Source: Phycisphaerae bacterium (GTDB lineage: Bacteria > Planctomycetota > Phycisphaerae > UBA1845 > PWPN01). Taken from it: a stretch of 15,488 bases of DNA. The notes below the pieces were generated by a model, which saw only the letters and a program-made list of their open reading frames with translations, searched no databases and had not been told where the DNA came from. Position 1 is the first letter of the stretch. Each line of letters begins with the position of its first letter. The stretch spans positions 1-15,488 of the forward strand of contig DAOOIV010000115.1 of NCBI GenBank assembly GCA_035384605.1. The letters run 5' to 3'. Position numbers and translations under genes: made by a program. Shown in pieces: positions 1 through 6,412 of this stretch.

Positions 1-654
1 TTCAACTGGTTCGTCAACTACTTCGACGCCGGCGAAAAGGCACACGCCAGGCTCGCCCAGGAGGCGTCCAAGCTCAAGCCCGGCGAAAGCGGGTTGCTGG
101 CCCTGGACTGGAACAACGGCAATCGCACCATTCTGGTCGACCCGCGGCTGACGGGCCTGCTCGTCGGCCAGACGCTTCACACGACGCGGGCCGAAGTTTA
201 CCGCGCTCTCATCGAGGGCAGCGCGATGGGCGCTCGCATGATCATGGAGCGGCTCGAAGAGTACGGCGTTAAGGTCGAGGAGGTCATCAACTGCGGCGGC
301 ATCGCCGAAAAGAGCCCGCTGGTCATGCAAATCTACGCCGACGTCACCGGGCGGCCGATGAAGATCAGCCGCTCGGCCCAGACCTGTGCTCTGGGCGCGG
401 CCATCTTCGGGGCTGTGGTGGCCGGCTCGGCGACCGGCGGATACGACTCCGTCGAAGCCGCCCAGGCCAGGATGTGCGGCCTCAAGCCCAAGCTCTACAA
501 GCCCGACGCCAAACGCCACGAAGTCTACAACCAGCTCTTCAAGCTGTATCGCCAGCTCCACGACGCCTTCGGCACGACCGGCTACCGTGAATCGCTGCAC
601 AATGTGATGAAGGATCTGCTGGCGGTGCGGGATAGGGTGAGAGGTATCGCGTAG
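1..654 (+). CDS. araB: ribulokinase, C-terminal part (5' end outside window)
   Basis: The reading frame is open from the first base and stops at TAG 652-654, giving 217 residues of a protein that in this family is usually about 550 residues. Ribulokinase is a cytoplasmic FGGY-family kinase that phosphorylates L-ribulose to L-ribulose-5-phosphate in arabinose catabolism. The visible part is the second actin-like domain. Segments LDWNNGNRTILVDPRLTGLL, QTLHTTRAEVYRALIEG, VINCGGIAEKSPLVMQIYAD and RSAQTCALGAAIFG match the ribulokinase subgroup rather than glycerol or xylulose kinases, and the NCGGIAEKS stretch is the ATP-side loop. No arabinose isomerase or epimerase gene follows, so its partners must lie upstream or elsewhere. 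The gene converges on the dnaB block. Confidence 0.93.
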   Translation, partial: FNWFVNYFDAGEKAHARLAQEASKLKPGESGLLALDWNNGNRTILVDPRLTGLLVGQTLHTTRAEVYRALIEGSAMGARMIMERLEEYGVKVEEVINCGGIAEKSPLVMQIYADVTGRPMKISRSAQTCALGAAIFGAVVAGSATGGYDSVEAAQARMCGLKPKLYKPDAKRHEVYNQLFKLYRQLHDAFGTTGYRESLHNVMKDLLAVRDRVRGIA

Positions 655-657
655 GCA

Positions 658-672
658 GCGTGCTCTGCACGC
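658..672 (+). terminator. hairpin just after the ribulokinase stop
   Basis: GCGTGC (658-663) and GCACGC (667-672) pair perfectly around a TCT loop, starting 3 nt after the stop codon. No T-run follows, so it is not a textbook intrinsic terminator. Its place between convergent genes suggests a 3'-end structure. Confidence 0.4.
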
Positions 673-680
673 CACCTTGG

Positions 681-701
681 GTAAAGTCCGCGCCCGCGGA
701 C
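681..701 (-). terminator. candidate terminator of the dnaB transcript
   Basis: GTCCGCG (686-692) and CGCGGAC (695-701) form a perfect 7-bp inverted repeat with CC at the centre. On the minus strand it is followed by TTTACCC, a short U-tract. It lies about 100 nt beyond the dnaB stop codon. The tight centre means the real loop must open by at least one base pair. Confidence 0.4.
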
Positions 702-708
702 CAGCCGC

Positions 709-736
709 ATCTGTGATTTGAAATCTGCAATTTGAG
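709..736. repeat. two 14-bp direct repeats between araB and dnaB
   Basis: ATCTGTGATTTGAA (709-722) is followed directly by ATCTGCAATTTGAG (723-736), with 3 mismatches in 14. The stretch is much more AT-rich than its surroundings. No protein role is likely. It lies in the 148-bp spacer between convergent genes. Confidence 0.65.
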
Positions 737-802
737 ATTCCGGATCAGATCGTTCTCCAGGGCGAACCATCCGCCAGCTTTCGGATCAGTCGTCAGCAGA
801 AC

Positions 803-2326
803 TCAGAACGGTGCGGATTCTTCATCGGCCGCGGGCAATGAACGTCCGACGTGCTCGTCGTAATCCGGAGGCGAAGTCTCCGACTGATACTCGGCAAAGG
901 AATCGTAACCGGCGGTGGCGACGTAGGACGGCTCCTGGCCCGCGGCGAGGTTGTCGAAACGCGTCAGACGCTGGTTGAAGAACAGCTTGACGATGCCGGT
1001 CGGGCCGTTTCGCTGTTTGTCGACGATAACCTCGGCCAGCCCCTGAATCTCAGGGTTGGGGTTTTCTTTCTGGTAATACTCCTCGCGGTGCAGAAGCATA
1101 ATGACATCGGCGTCCTGCTCGATGGCCCCGGACTCGCGCAGGTCGCTCATTCGCGGGCGATTGCCGGTGCGCTGCTCGGGATTGCGGTTGAGCTGGGCCA
1201 TGACCACGACCGGAATGTTCAGCTCGCGGGCGAGGGCTTTCAGGCCGCGGCTGATCTCGGAAACCTCCTGCTGGCGGCTCTCGGTGCGGTTTGGAGCCCG
1301 CATAAGTTGGAGATAGTCCACGAATACCGCCTCGACGGCAAAACGCTTGACCAGTCGCCGGGTCTTGGCCCGCAGTTCAAGCACACTCATGCCCGGGGTG
1401 TCGTCGATCAGCAACGGAGCCTCGGCCAGACCGTCGCAGGCTTCGGTCAGCCGCTGCAGGTCGTCGCTGGAAAGCATGCCTCGCCGCAACCTATGCGAAT
1501 CGACGCGGGCCCGCGCGCACAACAGACGCTGGGCGACCGCCTGCCTGCTCATTTCCATCGAGAAGAATACCACCGGCTTTCGCTCGCGGGTTGCGACGTA
1601 TTCGGCGACGTTCAGCCCGAAGGCCGTCTTGCCCATGCTTGGGCGAGCCGCAACGATGATCATCTCACCCTTCTGCAAGCCGCTGAGCATGTCATCCAGC
1701 TCGATGAAGCCGGTCGGAAGGCCGGTGATGTAGTGCCCTTCGCGGGCCTCGATCTGGTGGAAAGTCTCCTCCAGCAATCGACGAATAGGCTCGGCCTGCT
1801 CGCTGACCCGCTGGTCGGTCACGTGAAAGAGGAGCTGCTCGGCGCGATCGAGGATCTCCTTCGCCTCCTGGCGGTGGTTGTGAGCCTCCTCGATCACCTG
1901 CCCCGCCGCGCCGATCAAGTCGCGCAGCATGGCCTTGTCGACCACCAGGCGGGCGTAATGCTCGGCGTGCAGGTGCGACGGCACCGATTCGGCCAACTGG
2001 ACGAGGTAGTCGACGTCGCCGACCTCCTTGAGCAACCCCCGCCGCTCAAGCTCGTTGCGAACGGTCACCAGGTCGATCGGGTCGCCCCGGTCGTACATCT
2101 CGATCAATACGTTGAAGAGCTTGCGGTGGTCGGGACGGTAGAATCGTTCGGAGTTCTGCCCGATGATCGGCAGAACATCCCCGATCGCCTCGCGGTTCAG
2201 CAACATCGAACCGAGAAGCCCCCTCTCCGCCTCAATATCCTGGGGCGGCACCCGAACGGGCAAACCGGGCGCCGGCCGGACATCAGAGGTTGAGGTCGAG
2301 AGCGTCGACGCCGGTTCCGCGGTCAT
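803..2326 (-). CDS. dnaB: replicative DNA helicase DnaB
   Basis: Hexameric 5'-3' helicase that unwinds DNA at the replication fork and binds primase. The protein has 507 residues against about 470 in E. coli, with extra length at both ends. The N-terminal domain begins near residue 27 (PPQDIEAERGLLGSMLLN). The RecA-like domain has Walker A ARPSMGKT (227-234), Walker B VFVDYLQLM (334-342) and the conserved RESGAIEQDADVIMLLHR block (397-414). The last 45 or so residues are a polar, acidic tail. I place the start at ATG 2326-2324, with GGAGG 9 nt upstream; the frame is open further upstream, but that part is only the L9 gene read in another frame. The start lies inside rplI (44-nt overlap), so translational coupling is likely. 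No intein or frameshift is seen. Confidence 0.96.
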   Translation of the reverse strand: MTAEPASTLSTSTSDVRPAPGLPVRVPPQDIEAERGLLGSMLLNREAIGDVLPIIGQNSERFYRPDHRKLFNVLIEMYDRGDPIDLVTVRNELERRGLLKEVGDVDYLVQLAESVPSHLHAEHYARLVVDKAMLRDLIGAAGQVIEEAHNHRQEAKEILDRAEQLLFHVTDQRVSEQAEPIRRLLEETFHQIEAREGHYITGLPTGFIELDDMLSGLQKGEMIIVAARPSMGKTAFGLNVAEYVATRERKPVVFFSMEMSRQAVAQRLLCARARVDSHRLRRGMLSSDDLQRLTEACDGLAEAPLLIDDTPGMSVLELRAKTRRLVKRFAVEAVFVDYLQLMRAPNRTESRQQEVSEISRGLKALARELNIPVVVMAQLNRNPEQRTGNRPRMSDLRESGAIEQDADVIMLLHREEYYQKENPNPEIQGLAEVIVDKQRNGPTGIVKLFFNQRLTRFDNLAAGQEPSYVATAGYDSFAEYQSETSPPDYDEHVGRSLPAADEESAPF

Positions 2327-2843
2327 ATGGGTGCGCCTCCCTGCCCGGCTTCTCTGGCCTGCGACGTTCCTCTTCTTCGTCCTCCTCGACAATGCTGCCC
2401 GTCTCGCGAACGACCCAAACCTTGACGTCAACCTGGAGGTCGTCGGCGAGAAGCACGGGGACGACCACGCTGTCCAACTGGCGAATCGGTTCCCGCAACT
2501 GGACCTGCTTGGCGTCCACGTCGTGGCCCTCATCGCGCAAGGCCGCGGCAATCTCACGAGGCCCCACCGAACCGTAGAGATGGCCCTCCTTGTTGCAGGC
2601 GGCTGAGATGGTCACCTCAACATTGGTCATACGTCCGGCCATTTCCTCCAGCGCCGCGCGGCGCCGACGGCGTTCCTCCTCGGCCAGGCGCTTGTCTTCT
2701 TCGATCCGTTTCATGTTGGCCTTGGTCGGCTCAACGCCCAAGTGGTTCGGAATCAGGTAGTTCCGGGCATAGCCCTCACTGACCTCGATCACCTCGCCGG
2801 CCAAGCCCACTTTCGGAATATCGCGTCGCAACAACAGTTTCAT
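2283..2843 (-). CDS. rplI: 50S ribosomal protein L9, extended C-terminus
   Basis: L9 binds 23S rRNA near the L1 stalk and helps keep the reading frame. Residues 1-50 are the N-terminal domain (MKLLLRRDIPKVGLAGEVIE, then GYARNYLIPNHLG). A charged connecting helix follows (about 45-75), then the C-terminal domain ending near VKVWVV (140-145). The family usually has about 150 residues and this one has 186. The extra 41 residues are a charged tail (EEDEEEERRR and so on) whose last 15 or so codons overlap the dnaB start. The ATG at 2843 has GAGG 7 nt upstream. It is followed by dnaB, as in Bacillus. It does not follow rpsR as it often does elsewhere, but a 262-nt gap with a hairpin and a candidate promoter. 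Confidence 0.95.
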   Translation of the reverse strand: MKLLLRRDIPKVGLAGEVIEVSEGYARNYLIPNHLGVEPTKANMKRIEEDKRLAEEERRRRRAALEEMAGRMTNVEVTISAACNKEGHLYGSVGPREIAAALRDEGHDVDAKQVQLREPIRQLDSVVVPVLLADDLQVDVKVWVVRETGSIVEEDEEEERRRPEKPGREAHPYDRGTGVDALDLNL

Positions 2844-2868
2844 CCGGTCACCTCACGCGTGTCCATTC

Positions 2869-2897
2869 ATTCTACCCCAACAGGGCCGGGATTGCAC
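2869..2897 (-). promoter_or_regulatory. candidate sigma70-type promoter for rplI-dnaB
   Basis: On the minus strand, GTGCAA (2897-2892) and TAGAAT (2874-2869) are separated by 17 bp. The -10 matches TATAAT at 5 of 6 positions and the -35 matches TTGACA at 3 of 6. It lies 25 nt before the rplI ATG. A small perfect inverted repeat, AATCAG-TCT-CTGATT (2912-2926), sits just upstream. Confidence 0.45.
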
Positions 2898-2911
2898 CGC
2901 TGCGTATGGGC

Positions 2912-2926
2912 AATCAGTCTCTGATT
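2912..2926. repeat. short inverted repeat upstream of the rplI promoter
   Basis: AATCAG (2912-2917) and CTGATT (2921-2926) are perfect complements around TCT. Its place 15 nt upstream of the candidate -35 would suit either an operator or a small RNA hairpin. It could also be chance. Confidence 0.3.
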
Positions 2927-3018
2927 CTGCACCGCTTGTCAGCAGAACGCGCTCGCGTCCTCAGCCCCCTGTTGATTCATCACTTGCGCATGCCTGCGCC
3001 AAACACTCACAAGCCTTT

Positions 3019-3060
3019 CCCGCCCCACGACCGACCGTCAATCACGGTCGGATGGGCGGG
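3019..3060 (-). terminator. two-part stem-loop in the ssb-rplI gap
   Basis: The inner stem is CCGACCGT (3031-3038) with ACGGTCGG (3044-3051), 8 bp perfect with a 5-nt loop. The outer stem is CCCGCCC (3019-3025) with GGGCGGG (3054-3060), 7 bp, separated by a small asymmetric internal loop. It begins about 45 nt after the ssb stop. On the minus strand AAAGG rather than a U-tract follows, so it may be a factor-dependent terminator, an attenuator or an mRNA-stabilising end. It is the main structure in the 262-nt gap between ssb and rplI. Confidence 0.6.
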
Positions 3061-3105
3061 CTTGCCCCGGGTTCAGCAGACCGCCTCGCCCCGCCGCGTG
3101 GAGCG

Positions 3106-3546
3106 TCAGAACGGGATGTCCGGGTTTTCCACCGGCGGGCCGAAATCGTCCGGCGGCGGCCCCTCTTCCACCACACTGGCTGCCGGTCTGTCCGCAGGCC
3201 GGCCTGCGGCTCCAGCACCGCTGCCGAGGAAAGTGAAATTCTCTACCACTACATCGAGCTTGTTCCGACTCTGTCCTTCCTTGCTGGTCCATTGCCGAAA
3301 GCGCAACCGGCCTTCAATCAGTATCCCGCTGCCCTTCTTCATGTACTGGTTGATGGTCTCTGCCTGGCGACCGTATGAAGTCACATCGACGAAGCAGACC
3401 TCGTCTTTCTGGTTGCCATCCCGGTCCCGCCACCGGCGATTGACCGCCAAGCCGAACTCACACACCGCCGTATTGTTCGGCGTGTAGGAAAGCTGCGGAT
3501 CGCGCGTCAGGTTACCCGCGAGGATCACCCGATTGAAGCTGGCCAT
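3106..3546 (-). CDS. ssb: single-stranded DNA-binding protein SSB
   Basis: SSB coats single-stranded DNA during replication and repair and recruits partners through its C-terminal tip. The protein has 146 residues, starting MASFNRVILAGNLTRDPQL. The OB-fold spans about residues 1-108 (CEFGLAVNRRW, VDVTSYGRQAE, GSGILIEGRLRFRQW). A short Gly/Ala/Pro-rich linker follows, then the acidic tip ENPDIPF, close to the usual DDDIPF. The ATG at 3546 lies 3 nt after the rpsF stop, and its GGAGG Shine-Dalgarno sequence sits inside the end of rpsF, so coupling to rpsF is likely. The rpsF-ssb order is conserved in many bacteria and pairs a ribosomal with a replication gene. Confidence 0.97.
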   Translation of the reverse strand: MASFNRVILAGNLTRDPQLSYTPNNTAVCEFGLAVNRRWRDRDGNQKDEVCFVDVTSYGRQAETINQYMKKGSGILIEGRLRFRQWTSKEGQSRNKLDVVVENFTFLGSGAGAAGRPADRPAASVVEEGPPPDDFGPPVENPDIPF

Positions 3547-3549
3547 GAC

Positions 3550-4002
3550 TCATTCCTCCGTTTCGGCAGGCGTCTCCTCCGTCACGTCCGGCACCGTGAC
3601 CTCCGACTCGCGACGCCGCGAACGGCGCCCCTCGCCGGACCGATCGCTGCGGTCGTCATCAGGGGCCGCATGACTCGCCGGCTTGGCGGCGGCCTCCTTC
3701 ATCTCGTCTTCGGTCATGTGATCAACCCGCACAATGAGGCATCGCAGCGCGGCCTCCGAAAGCTGCACATCGCGCTCGATATCCGCGATCCTCGACGAAT
3801 CCGCCTCAAAGTACGTCAGGACATAGATACCCCGTTTTCGCCCGCGGATCTCGTAAGCCAGGCGACGCTCGTCCCACTTCGCGCAGGCAATCACCCGAGC
3901 CCCGGCCCGGTCGAACATGCGGTTGATCTCGCCCTGAATGGCCTCCCAGTCAGACATGACGACCGGGTCAAACAGGAACATTCCTTCGTATTTTCGCAAC
4001 AA
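3550..4002 (-). CDS. rpsF: 30S ribosomal protein S6, TTG start
   Basis: S6 binds the central domain of 16S rRNA together with S18. The protein has 150 residues; the core (LRKYEGMFLFDP through LIVRVDHM, about 1-96) has the normal S6 length. A hydrophilic tail of about 50 residues follows, first basic (RRSRRRES) and then acidic (EETPAETEE). There is no ATG near the start. The first codons are TTG TTG CGA AAA TAC, with GGGAGG 9 nt upstream of the first TTG, so I take TTG at 4002; TTG at 3999 is the alternative. S18, its binding partner, is not encoded nearby. It lies 49 nt downstream of pth and 3 nt upstream of ssb. Confidence 0.94.
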   Translation of the reverse strand: MLRKYEGMFLFDPVVMSDWEAIQGEINRMFDRAGARVIACAKWDERRLAYEIRGRKRGIYVLTYFEADSSRIADIERDVQLSEAALRCLIVRVDHMTEDEMKEAAAKPASHAAPDDDRSDRSGEGRRSRRRESEVTVPDVTEETPAETEE

Positions 4003-4051
4003 GGTCCTGCACCTCCCACGGTCCCGCCGGCGCGGCCCGCTGCCCGCCGTT

Positions 4052-4621
4052 TCACTCCTCGGGACGATTGAATCTGTTCATCGCACTGTCAATACCTTCA
4101 GTGAGCCAACACTCCACCGCGTCGGCCGCCCGGGCAATGGCCTGCTCGACCCGCGGTTGTTCCACCGCCGTGAACTCGCCGAGCACATGGTTCACCATCC
4201 GGCTGCCTTCCACGGATTCGATACCGATCCTCAGTCGGGCGAAATCCTCGCCGCCCGCCTGCTCGATCACGCTGATCAACCCGTTGTGTCCCCCCGCCGA
4301 GCCCCCGGGCCTGAGCCGAAGCCGACCCAACGGGAGAGCCATGTCGTCCAGCACCACCAGCAGGTCGCCCCGTGACAGCTTGTGAAACGTCAGGGCCTCC
4401 CGCACCGAGCGCCCGCTGAGATTCATGTAGGTCATCGGCTTGAGCAGAAGCACCTTGTGGTCCCGGATCGAACCGCTGCCGCACAGGCCGCTGAAACGAC
4501 CGCGGGTCACCTCGATTTGCCAGCGGCGGGACAGCTCGTCGACCGTCCGAAACCCGACGTTGTGCCGGGTATGCTCGTATTTCCCGCCCGGGTTGCCCAG
4601 GCCCACGATGAGTTTCATCAT
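4052..4621 (-). CDS. pth: peptidyl-tRNA hydrolase
   Basis: Releases peptide from peptidyl-tRNA that has dropped off the ribosome, recycling tRNA in the cytoplasm. About 189 residues, the family's usual length. Visible motifs: KLIVGLGNPGGKY, then TRHNVGF with the catalytic His20 and its Asn neighbour, LLLKPMTYMNLSG, the conserved Asp in VVLDDMALPLG, GGHNGL, and the LRIGIE and HVLGEF segments. Three in-frame starts lie in a row: GTG 4624, ATG 4621 and ATG 4618. No strong Shine-Dalgarno decides between them, and I chose the first ATG. It lies about 30 nt after the L25 gene, in the same order as Bacillus ctc-spoVC. Confidence 0.95.
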   Translation of the reverse strand: MMKLIVGLGNPGGKYEHTRHNVGFRTVDELSRRWQIEVTRGRFSGLCGSGSIRDHKVLLLKPMTYMNLSGRSVREALTFHKLSRGDLLVVLDDMALPLGRLRLRPGGSAGGHNGLISVIEQAGGEDFARLRIGIESVEGSRMVNHVLGEFTAVEQPRVEQAIARAADAVECWLTEGIDSAMNRFNRPEE

Positions 4622-4653
4622 CACAGCCCGTGAAGCGTCTGCTCATCACGCAA

Positions 4654-5310
4654 TCACTTCGACTCCGATTCCTCCTCTTGCTCAGGCGCCTTTTCCTTGC
4701 GACCGATGATTTCCGGCTCAGCCGGACCTTCCTCCGCCTCCGCCGCGGCAACGACCTCTTCCTCTGCGGCCTTGGCCCTCACCGAACAGATGATGGTTTC
4801 GCCCGGCGTGACGGGCTTGACCCCCTCGGGTAAGACAAGATCCTTCACGTGCAAGAAATCGCCGATCTTGAGGTCGGCCACGTTCACGCGGATGGATTCG
4901 GGGATCTCGGTGACCAGGCATTCGATCTCGATGTCGACGATCGCGGCGTCGAACGTCCCGCCCTCGGTCACGCCCACGGGCGTGCCGCGGTAATCCAAAG
5001 GCACGGACACCTCCACGCGCTCGGTCATACTCACGCGGGCAAAATCCACATGAATGGGTTTCAGTCCGAGGTGGTCAAACTGCACGTCCTTGATCAGAAC
5101 CTGCTGCTTGCCGCTTCCGACGAGCAGCTCAAGTACGTGGGTCTTGTGCTCCAGCAGATTCTGAACATCGTGAGCTGACACGACCAGGTTCTCCGGTCGC
5201 TGTCCGTGCCCATACAGGACGGCCGGAAGCTTTCCCGCCTTTCGAAGACGACGGGCCACCGCCGACCCGACGCCTTGCCTTGTCTCAGCTTTCAGTTGTG
5301 CTATCTCCAT
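4654..5310 (-). CDS. rplY: 50S ribosomal protein L25, CTC type
   Basis: Binds 5S rRNA in the large subunit; the longer CTC form is related to Bacillus general stress protein Ctc. The protein has 218 residues. The L25 domain is about 1-93 (KAETRQGVGSAVARRLRKAG, LPAVLYGHG, HVLELLVG, DVQFDHLGLKPIHVDFARV). The TL5/CTC beta-domain is about 94-180 (VSVPLDYRGTPVGVTEGG, IECLVTEIPESIRVNVADLK). A Glu/Ala-rich acidic tail of about 35 residues ends EEESESK. The ATG at 5310 has GAGG 5 nt upstream. It lies between prs and pth, as ctc does in Bacillus, which supports the CTC assignment; the symbol ctc would serve equally well. Confidence 0.94.
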   Translation of the reverse strand: MEIAQLKAETRQGVGSAVARRLRKAGKLPAVLYGHGQRPENLVVSAHDVQNLLEHKTHVLELLVGSGKQQVLIKDVQFDHLGLKPIHVDFARVSMTERVEVSVPLDYRGTPVGVTEGGTFDAAIVDIEIECLVTEIPESIRVNVADLKIGDFLHVKDLVLPEGVKPVTPGETIICSVRAKAAEEEVVAAAEAEEGPAEPEIIGRKEKAPEQEEESESK

Positions 5311-5419
5311 CGTCGCCTCACTCTTTCATGCCAGCCGCTCGAAGACCGCTGGTCCGTTTTCCATTGCTCCGCGGCTCGCCGCCTGACGCCCTATCGGGTC
5401 GAGCCGCTCGATCGGTTTC

Positions 5420-6412
5420 TCATCGCTTCGGTCCAAAGAGGGCGCTCACCGACATATTCAGGTGAATCCGGCGTATCGCCTCCGCCAGCATCGGGGCCAC
5501 TGAGAGCACCGTGAGTTGCGGCAAATCTTTTCTCAGCTCCTCACGGACCGGAATCGTGTTCGTTACCACGACCTGATCGACGGCCGCAGCCTTGATCCGG
5601 CTGGGCGCCGAACCGGCGAAAACCGGATGCGTCGCCGCCAGGAGGAACCGCTTGGCCCCGTTCTCGCGCAGAATGCGAATCGCCTCAACGGCCGTTCCCG
5701 CGGTGGTGATCATGTCGTCAAACAGCAGAACCATCTTGCCCCGAACGTCGCCGATGACGCGGGCCGCCACTGTCGAATCGCCCCCCAGTCGCCGCTTGTC
5801 GATCACCGCCAGTTCCATCCCCAACCTGGTCGCGTAGGCAGTCGCCTGTTTGACGTTGCCGACGTCCGGGGAGACCACCGTGCAATCCTTCAGCTTCAGG
5901 CCCGCAACGTGATCAGCGATGACCGGCATTGCTGAAAGATGGTCCACCGGCAGGTCGAAGAAGCCCTGCAACTGATCGGTGTGCAGATCGAGCGCCAGTA
6001 CGCGGTGGGCGCCCGCCTGGCTGATCAGATTGGCCACCAGCTTGGCGGTGATGGGCGTTCTTCCCTCGGCCTTGCGGTCTTGCCGGGCGTAGCCGAAATA
6101 CGGGATCACCGCCGTGATGCGCCTCGCGGAGGCCCTCCGCAGACAGTCGATGAAGATCAGCAGCTCCATCAGGTTCTCGTTGACCGGCGGGCAGGTCGAC
6201 TGGACCAGGAAACAGTCACGTCCCCGAACATCGTCCTCGAGCTTGATGATCGTCTCGCCGTCGGGGAAGCGGTCCACCTTCGCCTGGCCGAGCTTCACGT
6301 CGAGCGCGTCGGCAATCTCCTGGGCCAATAGCGGATTAGCCGTCCCCCCGAAGACGCGGAGTCCGGCGTCTCCAACGCAATCCACGAAATCAGGCTGCGT
6401 GTCGTAGGTCAT
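5420..6412 (-). CDS. prs: ribose-phosphate pyrophosphokinase (PRPP synthetase)
   Basis: Makes PRPP from ribose-5-phosphate and ATP for purine, pyrimidine, histidine, tryptophan and NAD synthesis. The protein has 330 residues, slightly long because of about 17 extra N-terminal residues before LRVFGGTANPLLAQEIA. Motifs: FPDGE (49-53), PYFGYARQDRK (104-114), DLHTDQLQGFFD (142-153), VVSPDVGNV (179-187), flexible-loop KRR (206-208) and the PRPP-binding loop FDDMITTAGT (231-240). The loop has Thr where many class I enzymes have Asp (DDMIDTAGT). The start ATG (6412-6410) overlaps the glmU stop in an ATGA junction, so translation is probably coupled. A gap of 109 nt without an obvious terminator separates it from the L25 gene. 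Confidence 0.96.
   Translation of the reverse strand: MTYDTQPDFVDCVGDAGLRVFGGTANPLLAQEIADALDVKLGQAKVDRFPDGETIIKLEDDVRGRDCFLVQSTCPPVNENLMELLIFIDCLRRASARRITAVIPYFGYARQDRKAEGRTPITAKLVANLISQAGAHRVLALDLHTDQLQGFFDLPVDHLSAMPVIADHVAGLKLKDCTVVSPDVGNVKQATAYATRLGMELAVIDKRRLGGDSTVAARVIGDVRGKMVLLFDDMITTAGTAVEAIRILRENGAKRFLLAATHPVFAGSAPSRIKAAAVDQVVVTNTIPVREELRKDLPQLTVLSVAPMLAEAIRRIHLNMSVSALFGPKR

Noticed and set aside
851..2293. 480-residue open frame antisense to dnaB
   Set aside because: It is the complementary reading of a highly conserved helicase gene. Its sequence has no family resemblance, and GC-rich codon use opens such frames.
2327..2557. 77-residue upstream extension of DnaB
   Set aside because: The extra residues are only the rplI coding sequence read in another frame. 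The ATG at 2326 has a good Shine-Dalgarno sequence and fits the family start.
2844..3105. Possible rpsR (S18) gene between ssb and rplI
   Set aside because: No minus-strand frame of adequate length is open across the gap, and no S18-like basic motif is seen.
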